Of a stretch of DNA of 64,000 nt, positions 24,154 to 33,429 are shown piece after piece. The position numbers and the translations under genes were made by a program. The notes under the pieces are model-generated. The model saw nothing but the letters and a program-made list of their open reading frames with translations. It ran no database searches and was not told the origin of the DNA. The DNA is taken from the NCBI GenBank assembly GCA_040219355.1, contig JAVJSN010000015.1:186001-250000 (forward strand), written 5' to 3'. The stretch is from MH13 sp040219355 (GTDB lineage: Bacteria; Pseudomonadota; Alphaproteobacteria; Rhizobiales; MH13). How positions within the stretch are numbered: position 1 is the first letter of the stretch; each line of letters begins with the position of its first letter.

Positions 24154-25158
24154 ATGGAATTTGGGATCACATTCAAAGGCTTCGTCGAGCCTGACCGGGC
24201 ACGCGCCTTGGTGCGTCAGGCCGAAAATGCCGGCTTTACCTACTGCTGGTTCTACGACAGCCACATTTTGTGGCGCGAGAGCTTTGCAGCCATGGCCATG
24301 TGCATGGAGCATACCAAGACCATGCGGTTTGGCCCGTGCGTGACCAACCCCAACACCCGCGATTGGTCGCTGGCCGCGTCCATGTTCGGCTCACTGGCCA
24401 AACAGTCTGGTGGGCGTTTCGACATTGGCGTCGGGCGTGGCGACAGCGCTGTGCGCGTGATGGGTAAGAAGCCCGCCAAGCTTGCTGTGCTCGAAGAGTT
24501 CATCACCAAAGTCCAAGCCATGGTGCGCGGAGAAGAAGTCACCTATGGCGATGTGCCGGCGCCCATCCAGTTCCCTTGGGCGACAGGATACGAACTTCCG
24601 GCTTGGGTGGCTGCCTATGGTCCAATGGCGCTGAAATCGGCCGGTAAGGTCGGCGACGGGCTCATCCTGCAAATCGCCGAGCCGGGCATCTGCAAATGGC
24701 TGGCCGACCAGGCCATCGCCGCCGGGAACGAGGCTGGCCGTGACATGTCAAACTTCAAGGTCATGTCTGCGGCACCGGCCTATATCGGTGATATGGCCGA
24801 AGCGCGCGAGGCGACCAAATGGTTCCCAGCAATGGTTGGCAACCATGTGGCGGACATTGTCGAAAAGTATGGCGCCGACACGGATTTGGTGCCTCACAGC
24901 TTGACGGCTTACGTGGAAAAGCGTCGCGGCTACGATTATTCCAAGCACGGACAGAGCGACAATCCGTACCTTGATTTCATCACCGATGACATCATTGATG
25001 GCTTTGCTGTTCTGGGTTCAGTGGATGATCACATCGCCAAGCTTCAAGAGCTGGAAAGCGTTGGCGTGACTCAGTTCAACATCTATCTGGACAATGGCGA
25101 TGAAGAGAACATCATCGCGCGCTATGGCGACACAATCATTCCTGCAATGCAGGCTTGA
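24154..25158 (+). CDS. F420-dependent LLM-class oxidoreductase
   Basis: 334 residues, a luciferase-like TIM barrel of the F420-dependent type. Family marks: MEFGITFKGFVEPD (strand 1), WFYDSHILW, GPCVTNPNTRDWSLAASMF, SGGRFDIGVGRGDSAVR and VLGSVDDHIAKLQEL. AAGGGG precedes the ATG. It follows the F420 operon by 113 bases. Related LLM proteins include RutA, which attacks the uracil ring, though RutA uses FMN and oxygen. Here the neighbourhood (RutR box, Fno, dihydropyrimidinase operon, psuGK) suggests a pyrimidine-related reductase or dehydrogenase; the substrate is inferred, not shown. Confidence 0.87.
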   Translation: MEFGITFKGFVEPDRARALVRQAENAGFTYCWFYDSHILWRESFAAMAMCMEHTKTMRFGPCVTNPNTRDWSLAASMFGSLAKQSGGRFDIGVGRGDSAVRVMGKKPAKLAVLEEFITKVQAMVRGEEVTYGDVPAPIQFPWATGYELPAWVAAYGPMALKSAGKVGDGLILQIAEPGICKWLADQAIAAGNEAGRDMSNFKVMSAAPAYIGDMAEAREATKWFPAMVGNHVADIVEKYGADTDLVPHSLTAYVEKRRGYDYSKHGQSDNPYLDFITDDIIDGFAVLGSVDDHIAKLQELESVGVTQFNIYLDNGDEENIIARYGDTIIPAMQA

Positions 25159-25541
25159 TCGATAGGTCTGGATGAAGTCGCTCCGTAGCCGTCCATCAAA
25201 GTGGGCGGCTACGTGCTTTCACCGGGTCGCGAAAGTTGCAATGCAGAATATTGCTGCAGTGCAGCAGAAATACTCACCCGTCTATTCCCCTAAAATACTG
25301 AAAATAAAAACTTTTTTCCTTCTTATCCGAAGGGAGGGCGCCGTTCGTCGATTACCCGGAAGTATAGGGGGTAGTCCGTACGTACCCGCTTCAAGAATCC
25401 AAAGCGTTCCGATAGTTTGCGCTCCAGCTTTGGATCGTTACCATTGGGTAATCCGCTTTTCGTGTGCCTTGCGGCGCGCTGGGATTTCCATTTGGACAGA
25501 TGCGATCTAGGGGCTGGAAACGTCTTTAGGGAGGACGCGTA
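25159..25541 (+). other. Intergenic region: terminator-like hairpin and symporter promoter region
   Basis: CGTAGCCG (25184-25191) pairs with CGGCTACG (25206-25213), a probable end signal for the LLM gene. An A+T-rich stretch at about 25280-25325 could hold a promoter. A motif TACCC...GGGTA around 25361-25382 forms a loose palindrome of the kind that might serve an activator of acetate-transport genes. No coding region is convincing here. Confidence 0.45.
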
Positions 25542-25802
25542 TTGTCTGACAACTCCGATAACACTGCCTATTGGAAGGCGAACCTTCGCCTGATTGGCTT
25601 CTGCCTGGTGATATGGGCGCTTGCCTCATTTGGGTTTGCGATCCTACTTCGCCCACTTATTTCCGGAATCGCCGTTGGCGGTACCGATCTTGGTTTTTGG
25701 TTCGCCCAACAGGGCTCCATCCTCGTGTTCTTGGTCCTGATTTTCTTTTATGCGTTCCGCATGAATGCTTTGGACAAAGAATACGGCGTGGATGAAGAGT
25801 AG
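25542..25802 (+). CDS. Small subunit of sodium/solute symporter (DUF4212)
   Basis: 86 residues from a TTG preceded by GGAGG. Two membrane helices (about 17-40 and 52-76) and the family pattern YWKANLRL near the start, PLISGI, FWFAQQGSILVF and YAFRMNALD. DUF4212 proteins are always encoded just before a VC_2705-type symporter, as here, and are thought to be its partner subunit. Confidence 0.88.
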   Translation: MSDNSDNTAYWKANLRLIGFCLVIWALASFGFAILLRPLISGIAVGGTDLGFWFAQQGSILVFLVLIFFYAFRMNALDKEYGVDEE

Positions 25803-25819
25803 GTCTGGGAGCACCAATT

Positions 25820-27595
25820 ATGGATCAAACAACACTCAACTTTATCGTCGTGGGGGCCAGCTTTGCCCTCTACTTCGGTATCGCTTTTTGGGCGCGTGCT
25901 GCGTCCACGAGCGAGTTCTACGCTGCTGGTCGCGGCGTGAACCCAATCGTCAATGGTATGGCGACCGCTGCTGACTGGATGTCGGCGGCTTCGTTTATTT
26001 CGATGGCGGGTCTTATCGCCTTCGTTGGTTACAACAACTCCTTGTTCCTGATGGGCTGGACCGGCGGCTACGTGCTGATGGCCATGCTGCTTGCGCCTTA
26101 CCTGCGTAAGTTCGGCAAGTTCACGGTGCCTGAGTTCGTCGGTGACAGGTACTACTCCAACGCTGCGCGCGTTGTCGCGGTCATCTGCCTCATCGTGATC
26201 TCCGTGACCTACGTGATCGGCCAGATGCGTGGTGCGGGCATTGCCTTCTCACGCTTCCTGGAAATCGATATTACCGCAGGCCTCTTCACCGCGGGTGCGG
26301 TGGTCTTCGTGTATGCCGTTCTCGGTGGCATGAAGGGCATCACCTACACCCAGGTTGCGCAGTACTGCGTGCTGATCATTGCCTACACCATTCCGGCAAT
26401 CTTCATCTCGCTTAACCTGACGGGCAATCCGATCCCAGGTCTTGGCCTGTTCTCGACCATGGCCGAAGGCCAGGCGGGTGCTGGGCAGCATCTTTTGGTG
26501 ACGCTTGATGGGCTTCTGACGGACCTTGGCTTTAGGGAATACACCGCGACAACCAATCCATGGTTGATGGCGCTGTACACCCTGTCGCTTATGATTGGTA
26601 CGGCGGGTCTGCCGCACGTCATCATTCGCTTCTTCACCGTGCCTAAAGTGGCCGATGCGCGTACATCGGCTGGTTGGGCTTTGGTGTTCATTGCGCTTCT
26701 CTACCTCACCGCTCCGGCTGTGGGTGCGATGGCACGCTTGAACATCACGACCACGATGTGGCCGGCTGGTATTGAAGGCGAAGCTGTTGCGGTCGACGAG
26801 TTGCCCGATTGGTTCGAAACTTGGCAGGTCACGGGCCTTCTGGGTGTCGAAGACAAGAATGGCGATGGCCGTATTCAATACTACAACGACGCCAATCCAG
26901 AGATGGCTGCGTTGGCTGCTGAACGTGGCTGGGAAGGCAATGAGCTTGTTACCTTCAACCGTGACATCCTCGTGCTTGCTAACCCTGAGATCGCACAGCT
27001 GCCAGGCTGGGTCATCGCCTTGATTGCTGCCGGTGGTATCGCCGCTGCGCTCTCAACGGCGGCTGGTTTGTTGCTGGCGATTTCGTCTGCCATCTCGCAC
27101 GATCTCATTAAGTCGGTGTTCAAGCCGGACATTTCTGAGAAGGGCGAGCTGCTTGCAGCGCGTATATCGATGGCGGTTGCGATCTGTGTGGCGGTCTATC
27201 TGGGCCTCAATCCCCCAGGGTTTGCGGCGCAAGTTGTGGCGCTGGCCTTCGGTCTTGCCGCGGCAACATTGTTCCCAACGCTGATGATGGGGATCTTCTC
27301 CAAGCGGATGAACTCGCAAGGGGCGATCGCAGGGATGCTGGCCGGTCTGATCTCGACCTGTCTCTACCTGTTCCTGTTCCTTGGATGGTTCTTCATCCCA
27401 GGTACGGCAATGTTGGACAGCTCGCAGTATCTGTTTGGCATTCCACCAACCCACTTTGGGCCAATCGGTGCAGTGTTCAACTTTGCCGCTGCGTTCCTGG
27501 TCTCGCGTGCGACCGCTGCTCCTCCAGAGCACATTCAAGCGCTGGTGGAATCGGTACGCTTCCCACGTGGAGCCGCGGCAGCTGTGGACCACTAG
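25820..27595 (+). CDS. Sodium:solute symporter, ActP-like (VC_2705 subfamily)
   Basis: 591 residues with about 13 membrane helices. SSS-family signatures: FWARAASTSEFYAAGRGVNPIVNGMA split over TM1, ADWMSAASFISMAGLI, GGTGG-like GWTGGYVLMAMLLAPYL, and LSTAAGLLLAISSAISHDL (sodium site region). A soluble insert (about 315-375, DEGRIQYYND-like region with an EF-hand-like DKNGDGRIQ) is typical of this subfamily. It probably takes up acetate or another short monocarboxylate. It is co-transcribed with its DUF4212 partner and ends with a terminator. Confidence 0.9.
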   Translation: MDQTTLNFIVVGASFALYFGIAFWARAASTSEFYAAGRGVNPIVNGMATAADWMSAASFISMAGLIAFVGYNNSLFLMGWTGGYVLMAMLLAPYLRKFGKFTVPEFVGDRYYSNAARVVAVICLIVISVTYVIGQMRGAGIAFSRFLEIDITAGLFTAGAVVFVYAVLGGMKGITYTQVAQYCVLIIAYTIPAIFISLNLTGNPIPGLGLFSTMAEGQAGAGQHLLVTLDGLLTDLGFREYTATTNPWLMALYTLSLMIGTAGLPHVIIRFFTVPKVADARTSAGWALVFIALLYLTAPAVGAMARLNITTTMWPAGIEGEAVAVDELPDWFETWQVTGLLGVEDKNGDGRIQYYNDANPEMAALAAERGWEGNELVTFNRDILVLANPEIAQLPGWVIALIAAGGIAAALSTAAGLLLAISSAISHDLIKSVFKPDISEKGELLAARISMAVAICVAVYLGLNPPGFAAQVVALAFGLAAATLFPTLMMGIFSKRMNSQGAIAGMLAGLISTCLYLFLFLGWFFIPGTAMLDSSQYLFGIPPTHFGPIGAVFNFAAAFLVSRATAAPPEHIQALVESVRFPRGAAAAVDH

Positions 27596-27621
27596 GTCCT
27601 GGCAAACTGCGACATGCTTTG

Positions 27622-27652
27622 ACGGGTCCCGCTTATGCGGGGCCCGTTTTTC
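27622..27652 (+). terminator. Terminator after the symporter gene
   Basis: ACGGGTCCCGC (27622-27632) pairs with GCGGGGCCCGT (27637-27647), loop TTAT, with a T run after it. Confidence 0.85.
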
Positions 27653-27766
27653 TTTGCTACAGGGGTGTCTGCGGTCCTTTTTAAGGGCTTTGCCCAATTG
27701 GCCTTAGCGCCAGCCGAGCGCATGGTCAGCTCGCTGATTTGCCGCTGCTGAAGCCAAGGACTCCTT

Positions 27767-29608
27767 ATGGACGTGACCCTCGCCAATGCGCCTGACTTTG
27801 TGCGCAACTATCATCCATTTGACTCCCTGTCCGATGAGGCGATGGCGCAACTGATCGAAGGCTTGGGTGTCGAGACCTACGCCGATGGCTCCATCATTTT
27901 CGGGTTTGGCCAGGACGTTGACGCCCTTCGGATCGTCGCGCGTGGCGAGGTCGATCTGCTATCGCCTGATGGCGATGTGATCAGTCAGGTGCATGCCGGC
28001 GACAGTTTTGGGTCACGTGCCTTGTTCAATGATGGTGTGGCTAACCAGTCGGCGCGAGCGCGCGGTGATCACGTGGCGGTTTACACCGTTCCGACTGCCA
28101 CCTTCATGCAGCTGGTGGAAACCAGCGGTCCATTCAAAGCCTTTTTCGGGCGATTTTTGCCCAAACCCGCCGAGCAGGCTTCCAACGCGGACGCCAGTCT
28201 GGTGGGCATCGCGCTGCGCGACTTGATGACGCCCAACCCGATCACCGTTCCGCTGGGGACGAGTGTGCAGGATGCAGCGCGCATCATGGCGGATAAGCAC
28301 ATTTCCTGCGTGCTGGTGGTCGATGGTGAACAGCTGGTGGGATTGCTAACCACTGGGGATATCACAGGGCGCGTGGTTTCGCAGGCGCGTGATCCGAAAA
28401 TCCCCGTCGATGAGGTGATGACCGCAGACCCCATGGCGTTCGCCCCAGATGCTTCAGGTTTTGATGCGATGCTTGCGATGAGCAGCAAAGGCATCGGCCA
28501 TTTGCCGATTGCTGAGGATGGCAAGCCGGTTGGCATTATCACGCGGACAAACTTGGTGCGTCGCCAGCAGGTTTCAGCCGTCTACATGATCGGCGATATT
28601 AGGCGTCTTTCAGAGACTGCAAAACTGGCTGATGTGATTGCGCAAGCACCGGCCTTGCTGGTGCAGTTGGTGGGCTCTGGCGTCGCGCCGCACGAGATTG
28701 GCCGGGTGATGACCTCGCTGACAGATGCGTTGACCACGCGGCTCTTGGAAATGGCCGAAGAGAAGTATGGACCTGCCCCAGTTCCCTATCTCTGGCTTGC
28801 CTGCGGCAGTCAGGGGCGGCGTGAGCAGACGGGCGTGTCCGACCAAGATAATTGCTTGATCTTGCACGATGATTTCAATCCGGCGTCACATGATGCTTAC
28901 TTCAAAGACGTGGCGCAGTTCGTTTCCGATGGGCTGGATGAAGCGGGCTACTTCTATTGTCCCGGTGATATGATGGCGACCAACGACAGATGGCGCCAAC
29001 CGGCGAAAGTCTGGCGCGGCTACTTTGAAAATTGGGTGCGCAAACCCGATCCCATGGCGCAGATGTTGGCCTCGGTCATGTTCGATCTGCGGGCCATATA
29101 CGGCGAAATGAACCTGTTTGATGGCTTGCAGGAGTCAACGCTTGCGCTTGCCTCCAAGAACTCGATTTTCCGCGCCCACATGGCAGCCAATTCGCTCAAA
29201 CATACCCCGCCGCTGGGCTTGTTCCGTGGTTTTGCGTTGATCAAGTCCGGTGAGCACAAAGATACGGTGGACCTAAAACACAATGGCGTTGTGCCGATTG
29301 TTGATCTGGCGCGCATGTACGCTTTGGAAGGTGCTATCGGTGCGGTGAACACCCGCGAGCGCTTGGAAGCGGCGCGCGAGGTAGGCACGCTTTCCAAATC
29401 TGGTGCCAGTGATCTGATCGACGCCTATGATTTGATTTCCACCATGCGCTTGCGCCATCAGGCGCGGCAGATCCGCGATGGTGAAAAGCCAGATAATTTC
29501 TTGGCGCCCTCACGGCTTTCGTCGTTTGAGCGCAATCATTTGAAGGATGCCTTTGGCATCATCAAAGGGCTGCAATCAGCGTTGGGGCATGGTCGCAGCG
29601 CGGGATAA
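27767..29608 (+). CDS. cNMP-binding/CBS/DUF294 nucleotidyltransferase-like signalling protein
   Basis: 613 residues. Order: cyclic-nucleotide-binding beta-roll (about 15-130, GDSFGSRALF), CBS pair (about 150-275, LRDLMTPNPITV and VDEVMTADPMAF), DUF294 nucleotidyltransferase-like domain (about 300-440, with ACGSQGRREQ and SDQDNCLI) and a C-terminal DUF294 helical domain. Such proteins commonly sit beside acetate-type symporter and exonuclease genes, as here, and resemble GlnD-type regulators. It probably controls the symporter or its metabolism through nucleotide sensing. Confidence 0.88.
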   Translation: MDVTLANAPDFVRNYHPFDSLSDEAMAQLIEGLGVETYADGSIIFGFGQDVDALRIVARGEVDLLSPDGDVISQVHAGDSFGSRALFNDGVANQSARARGDHVAVYTVPTATFMQLVETSGPFKAFFGRFLPKPAEQASNADASLVGIALRDLMTPNPITVPLGTSVQDAARIMADKHISCVLVVDGEQLVGLLTTGDITGRVVSQARDPKIPVDEVMTADPMAFAPDASGFDAMLAMSSKGIGHLPIAEDGKPVGIITRTNLVRRQQVSAVYMIGDIRRLSETAKLADVIAQAPALLVQLVGSGVAPHEIGRVMTSLTDALTTRLLEMAEEKYGPAPVPYLWLACGSQGRREQTGVSDQDNCLILHDDFNPASHDAYFKDVAQFVSDGLDEAGYFYCPGDMMATNDRWRQPAKVWRGYFENWVRKPDPMAQMLASVMFDLRAIYGEMNLFDGLQESTLALASKNSIFRAHMAANSLKHTPPLGLFRGFALIKSGEHKDTVDLKHNGVVPIVDLARMYALEGAIGAVNTRERLEAAREVGTLSKSGASDLIDAYDLISTMRLRHQARQIRDGEKPDNFLAPSRLSSFERNHLKDAFGIIKGLQSALGHGRSAG

Positions 29609-29728
29609 TGATCAGAGCGCAGCTCGGCCCACATTTCGCGGCCCGTCCTAAAGGTTAGGGTGGTGAATTGACCCGTCACGGGCTAAACGGAGCGCTGATC
29701 GTGTTCCCTGTTTGCCCGGAAGGCATCT

Positions 29729-30265
29729 ATGTTTCTAGGTTATGTTGGTGCAATCGCCGGCGGTATCAGCTTGGCCGCGGTGCTCTTGATCATCTCAAAA
29801 ACGTTTCGGCTCAAACTGCCGCGCTGGATGTATCCGGCAACGGCTGGCCTGGGCATGCTTTTGCTCACCGTGCATATTGAATACAGCTGGTTTGATCAGG
29901 TTGTTTCCAATCTTCCGGAAGAGATTGAGGTTGTGCAAACCTTTGATTATTCGGTGGCCTATCAGCCTTGGACCTATCTGATCCCGCGCGTGAACCGCTT
30001 TGTTGCCATCGATCATACAACAGCGCGCACCAACCCCGATTTGGAAAACATGGTTTGGGTTGATGTGATCTTGATGGAGCGGTTTTCGCGAGTCTTGATT
30101 GCCACCAACATGATCAATTGCGACCTCGGGGAGCGTGCTCTTCTGGGCGATAATGCCGAGCTGGACGAACGCGGCATGCCAATCGATGCCGATTGGACGC
30201 AAGCTGGGCTGGATGATCCCTTGGTTGCCGCCACGTGCGCGCGCCACGGTCAACCGGCGGCATAA
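29729..30265 (+). CDS. Membrane-anchored hypothetical protein
   Basis: 178 residues with two N-terminal helices (about 4-24 and 32-50) and a polar C-terminal part that carries FDYSVAYQPWTYLIPRVNRF and WVDVILMERFSRV. No catalytic motif is recognised. It stands between the DUF294 and exonuclease genes on the same strand and may belong to that unit. Confidence 0.65.
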   Translation: MFLGYVGAIAGGISLAAVLLIISKTFRLKLPRWMYPATAGLGMLLLTVHIEYSWFDQVVSNLPEEIEVVQTFDYSVAYQPWTYLIPRVNRFVAIDHTTARTNPDLENMVWVDVILMERFSRVLIATNMINCDLGERALLGDNAELDERGMPIDADWTQAGLDDPLVAATCARHGQPAA

Positions 30266-30472
30266 GCCTTAACGGCGCTCTTTGATCTTCTGGCTTCGAC
30301 GGAAGGATAGGGCACGGTGACCGTGCAATTGGCTAGGATCAAGGAAGGGCAGCCGGGCTATGTATAGCCTGCTGGCTTCAACGGGCTAAGCCACACACAA
30401 AATAACAGGGCGGCCCGGCACACCGTGGCACCGAGGTATGAAACCCGACGTGTGCCTGTGGGAGGGACTGTC

Positions 30473-32554
30473 GTGAGCAAAAAAGCTCCACCATCTTTTG
30501 AGCCGCGCCGCGCCGCGCGCAGCCTGTTCATGCCTGTCATGGGCCTATCTTTGGTCGTCATGTTGCTGGCCGCGGCCATAGCCTTTGGTGGCGATGGTGG
30601 ACTGGCCAAAACATTGGCGCCGCTTGCCGCACTTGCCGCGCTGGGACTGATCGCCATGCTCTTTGCGCTGATGAACAAGGTGCAAGCGACAGCTCTTTCC
30701 CCCGCGCAACGCTTGCAAGGCGCGCTGGCCCGTGTCCCTGATGAGGGCGCGACGGCTGTTTCGGGTTTGCGCGATCCCGGGCTTTTGAGTGGCGTGGTGC
30801 GTGAGGTGAGCCAATTGCTCGAAACGCATCTTTCCAGCGGTCGGGATGATGCCACGCAACGCGAAACGGTGGTGCGTGGGCGGCTAGAAACCGTGCTGCG
30901 CGATCTGCACGATGGAGTGCTGATCTGCACGCTCGAGCATCAGGTGCTGCTTTACAACGCCAGAGCGCTGGAGATTCTACATGTGACGGGCGAGGTGGGT
31001 CTTGACCGCCCGTTGTTTGAAACGCTAGCCGAGCGGCCCTTTCGCCATGCATTGGTGCGCTTGCAGGCACGGTACGCGTCTGGCCGCCATGAAGACCATG
31101 CCGACGGTTTGAGCATCATGCTGATCGCCGGCACTGTTGATGGTCGTTACACAATCAAGGGCCGCATGTCGCTGATGATGGACGATGCCGGCGCGGTACC
31201 GGTTGGCTATGTGGTGACCTTTGAGGATGTCACCAACGCGCTTGCGACCGCGCTTTATCGCGAGCGCGCACTGTTTGATATCCGCGATGATCTGCGCACG
31301 CGTTTAACCAGTCTCACCGTCAAAGCCGATGCGGCGGATCTGAGGGCCGAGGTGCAAGCGGTGACTGAGGAGGTTGAGCGGCTCGATACGTTCCTCCTGG
31401 ATGTGCTTGCCGGTGCTTGGCCGATGAGCGCGGTGTTTTCAACCACCTTGTTCCACTGCGTGGCCGAACGCGATTCCGAAGACCGAGGCTTGACGTTTTC
31501 GGTGGAAGGCGACCCTGTTTGGCTGCACTGTGACAGCGCATCCATCACCGATCTGCTGGACCGTATCGCCAACCGCGTTGCTGTCGATTTCGATGTGCGC
31601 GACTTCCGGGTTATCGCCACGCTTGCGTCAGACGGGGAAGCCTTTGTTGACCTCTTCTATGTTGGCGAGCCAGTCGACAATGACGTTCTTTCCAGCTGGC
31701 TGGAGGAACGGCTGGAGCCAGATCTTGGATCAGTCACGGGCGGCGATATTTTACACCGGCATCGCACCGGTTTCCGCATTGATGGCAACATTGGCGCGGG
31801 TGTGACCCGTTTGCGGTTGCCTCTGAAGGTGGCCGCCGAGCGCTATGAGCGAACTGAGCGTTCCTTTATGCCGGCACAGGCACGGCGCGAGTTCTATGAT
31901 TTTGATCTTCTGCATCGCCCACATGCCAGCGAGTTGGATCAGCGACCACTTCGGGCGCTTACAAGCGTGGTTTTTGACACCGAAACGACAGGTCTTGAGC
32001 CATCCAATGGTGATGAAATCATTTCGATTGGTGCCGTGCGCATCGTGAATGGGCGGCTGCTGCGTGGCGAGATTTTCAATGAGTTTGTCAACCCGCAGCG
32101 ATCCATTCCCGCCGCGTCCACCAAGATACACGGCATTACCGATGCCATGGTGGCCGATGCACCGACAATTGGTGAGACCTTGCCGCGGTTTCACGGCTAT
32201 GTGGGGCGCGGTGCGCTGATTGCCCACAATGCTGCGTTCGATATGAAGTTTTTGTCGCTCAAAGAAAGCCAGGTGGGCGTGAAGTTCAACCAACCTGTGC
32301 TTGATACATTGCTTTTGGCAGCGCACGCTTTGGGGCGTGATGAAAGCCTATCGCTGGATGGGTTGTCGGAACGGTTTGGCGTGGTGCTGCCGCCTGAGGA
32401 TCGCCACACGGCGCTGGGCGACGCACTTGCCACCGGTGAGGTGTTCATCAAGCTTCTGCCGCTCCTAGAGGCGCGCGGGGTTCACACACTGTCCGATGCG
32501 CTGGAGGCTTCCGATCGCCAAGTTGGCCTGCGTCGCATGCAGGAGCAGTTTTAG
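30473..32554 (+). CDS. Sensor-like membrane protein with C-terminal DEDDh 3'-5' exonuclease
   Basis: 693 residues from GTG 30473, preceded by GGAGGG; an upstream in-frame start at 30425 is less likely. Layout: two membrane helices (about 20-65), PAS-like domain (about 130-260, DLHDGVLICTLEHQVLLYNA), a helical pair with a degenerate kinase ATPase-like region (about 290-450), then a DnaQ-type exonuclease (about 500-680): VVFDTETTGLEP, HGITDAMV, AHNAAFDMKF and HTALGDALAT, with all DEDDh acids plus the His. It follows the symporter/DUF294 genes. Nucleic-acid trimming coupled to membrane sensing is inferred. Confidence 0.88.
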   Translation: MSKKAPPSFEPRRAARSLFMPVMGLSLVVMLLAAAIAFGGDGGLAKTLAPLAALAALGLIAMLFALMNKVQATALSPAQRLQGALARVPDEGATAVSGLRDPGLLSGVVREVSQLLETHLSSGRDDATQRETVVRGRLETVLRDLHDGVLICTLEHQVLLYNARALEILHVTGEVGLDRPLFETLAERPFRHALVRLQARYASGRHEDHADGLSIMLIAGTVDGRYTIKGRMSLMMDDAGAVPVGYVVTFEDVTNALATALYRERALFDIRDDLRTRLTSLTVKADAADLRAEVQAVTEEVERLDTFLLDVLAGAWPMSAVFSTTLFHCVAERDSEDRGLTFSVEGDPVWLHCDSASITDLLDRIANRVAVDFDVRDFRVIATLASDGEAFVDLFYVGEPVDNDVLSSWLEERLEPDLGSVTGGDILHRHRTGFRIDGNIGAGVTRLRLPLKVAAERYERTERSFMPAQARREFYDFDLLHRPHASELDQRPLRALTSVVFDTETTGLEPSNGDEIISIGAVRIVNGRLLRGEIFNEFVNPQRSIPAASTKIHGITDAMVADAPTIGETLPRFHGYVGRGALIAHNAAFDMKFLSLKESQVGVKFNQPVLDTLLLAAHALGRDESLSLDGLSERFGVVLPPEDRHTALGDALATGEVFIKLLPLLEARGVHTLSDALEASDRQVGLRRMQEQF

Positions 32555-32576
32555 GCAGAGTTTCTTTGGGTTAACG

Positions 32577-32604
32577 AAAAAGGGCGGCGCCTATGGCACC
32601 GCCC
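32577..32604 (-). terminator. Leftward terminator of the cbb3 assembly unit
   Basis: GGGCGGCGCC (32582-32591) pairs with GGCACCGCCC (32595-32604) with one G-T pair, and on the minus strand it is followed by a T run (32577-32581). Confidence 0.8.
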
Positions 32605-32632
32605 AATGTGTGTTTTGGCAAAGAGAAGCTGC

Positions 32633-33235
32633 TTAGATTGCCAGCTCTTCAACCTCTTCGCCCGGCTGCGGCTTGGCAAGCTCTGGATTGGCACCATTGA
32701 GGCCAACCAGAAAGAGCGCCACCAGGAACACTGGTGTAGCAATCACACCGAAGGCGATCAGGGCAGAGGGGCCGAAAAAGATAACGGCAATGATCAGAGC
32801 GACCACCGCGTTGACCAGGAACAGCGAGAGCGTGGTGGCGTCAGTCCAGCGGCCATAGAAGAAGCTGCGCTTTTCGCCCGTGTCATCCACATCATCAATT
32901 GTTGGCTCGATGCCCATCTTGCGGTCGCGCTGCGCTTTCAAGCGGCGGAAAAGGCCAACAAAGAGCGCTGGGATAAACAGGATGATGCTTGCGATCAGCG
33001 CGAAGGGCGCAGTGATGATCTTGGCAAGGCCAGTTTGTTCTGCACCAGAGGTAAGGCTTGGCCAGGCAAACAGGAGGCCGAAAAGGACGAGGCCGATGAG
33101 CGTCACCCAGACAGCGCCAGTGACGCCGCCCACGGCGTAGCCGATGCCGCCAAAGCCGACGATGTTGATGAGGAGGACGATGAGGCCGCCTAGGGTTTTA
33201 CCGGCGGTCGATTTGCCCGCGTTTGAAGTGCTCAT
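32633..33235 (-). CDS. Multi-helix membrane protein, hypothetical
   Basis: 200 residues with six hydrophobic segments: GGLIVLLINIVGFGGIGYAV, VWVTLIGLVLFGLLFAW, IITAPFALIASIILFIPALF, and two more near the C-terminus after a charged middle (RRLKAQRDRKMGIEPTIDD). No family is recognised. It starts 4 bases before the ccoS stop, so it is the last gene of the ccoGHIS unit and may act in cbb3 assembly or respiratory adaptation. Confidence 0.7.
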   Translation of the reverse strand: MSTSNAGKSTAGKTLGGLIVLLINIVGFGGIGYAVGGVTGAVWVTLIGLVLFGLLFAWPSLTSGAEQTGLAKIITAPFALIASIILFIPALFVGLFRRLKAQRDRKMGIEPTIDDVDDTGEKRSFFYGRWTDATTLSLFLVNAVVALIIAVIFFGPSALIAFGVIATPVFLVALFLVGLNGANPELAKPQPGEEVEELAI

Positions 33236-33429
33236 TGCTTTTCATCCGTCTTGGTGGGTGTGGTGTCGAGAGGCAAAGAATGCTCAGGATGGTCATCGGT
33301 GTAGAGGATCCGCTCGGCCGCGCCTTGCAAATCATCAAACTGTCCCGATTTTAGCGCCCAAAAGAACGCGATTAGACCAATTGTTGAGAGAAACAGCGCA
33401 AGCGGAACCAGAAACAGGAGCACATCCAT
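33232..33429 (-). CDS. ccoS: cbb3-type oxidase assembly protein CcoS
   Basis: 65 residues: one N-terminal helix (MDVLLFLVPLALFLSTIGLIAF) followed by FFWALKSGQFDDLQGAAERIL, the CcoS signature. It is needed for cofactor insertion in cbb3 oxidase in related bacteria. Its start touches the ccoI stop. Confidence 0.93.
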   Translation of the reverse strand: MDVLLFLVPLALFLSTIGLIAFFWALKSGQFDDLQGAAERILYTDDHPEHSLPLDTTPTKTDEKQ

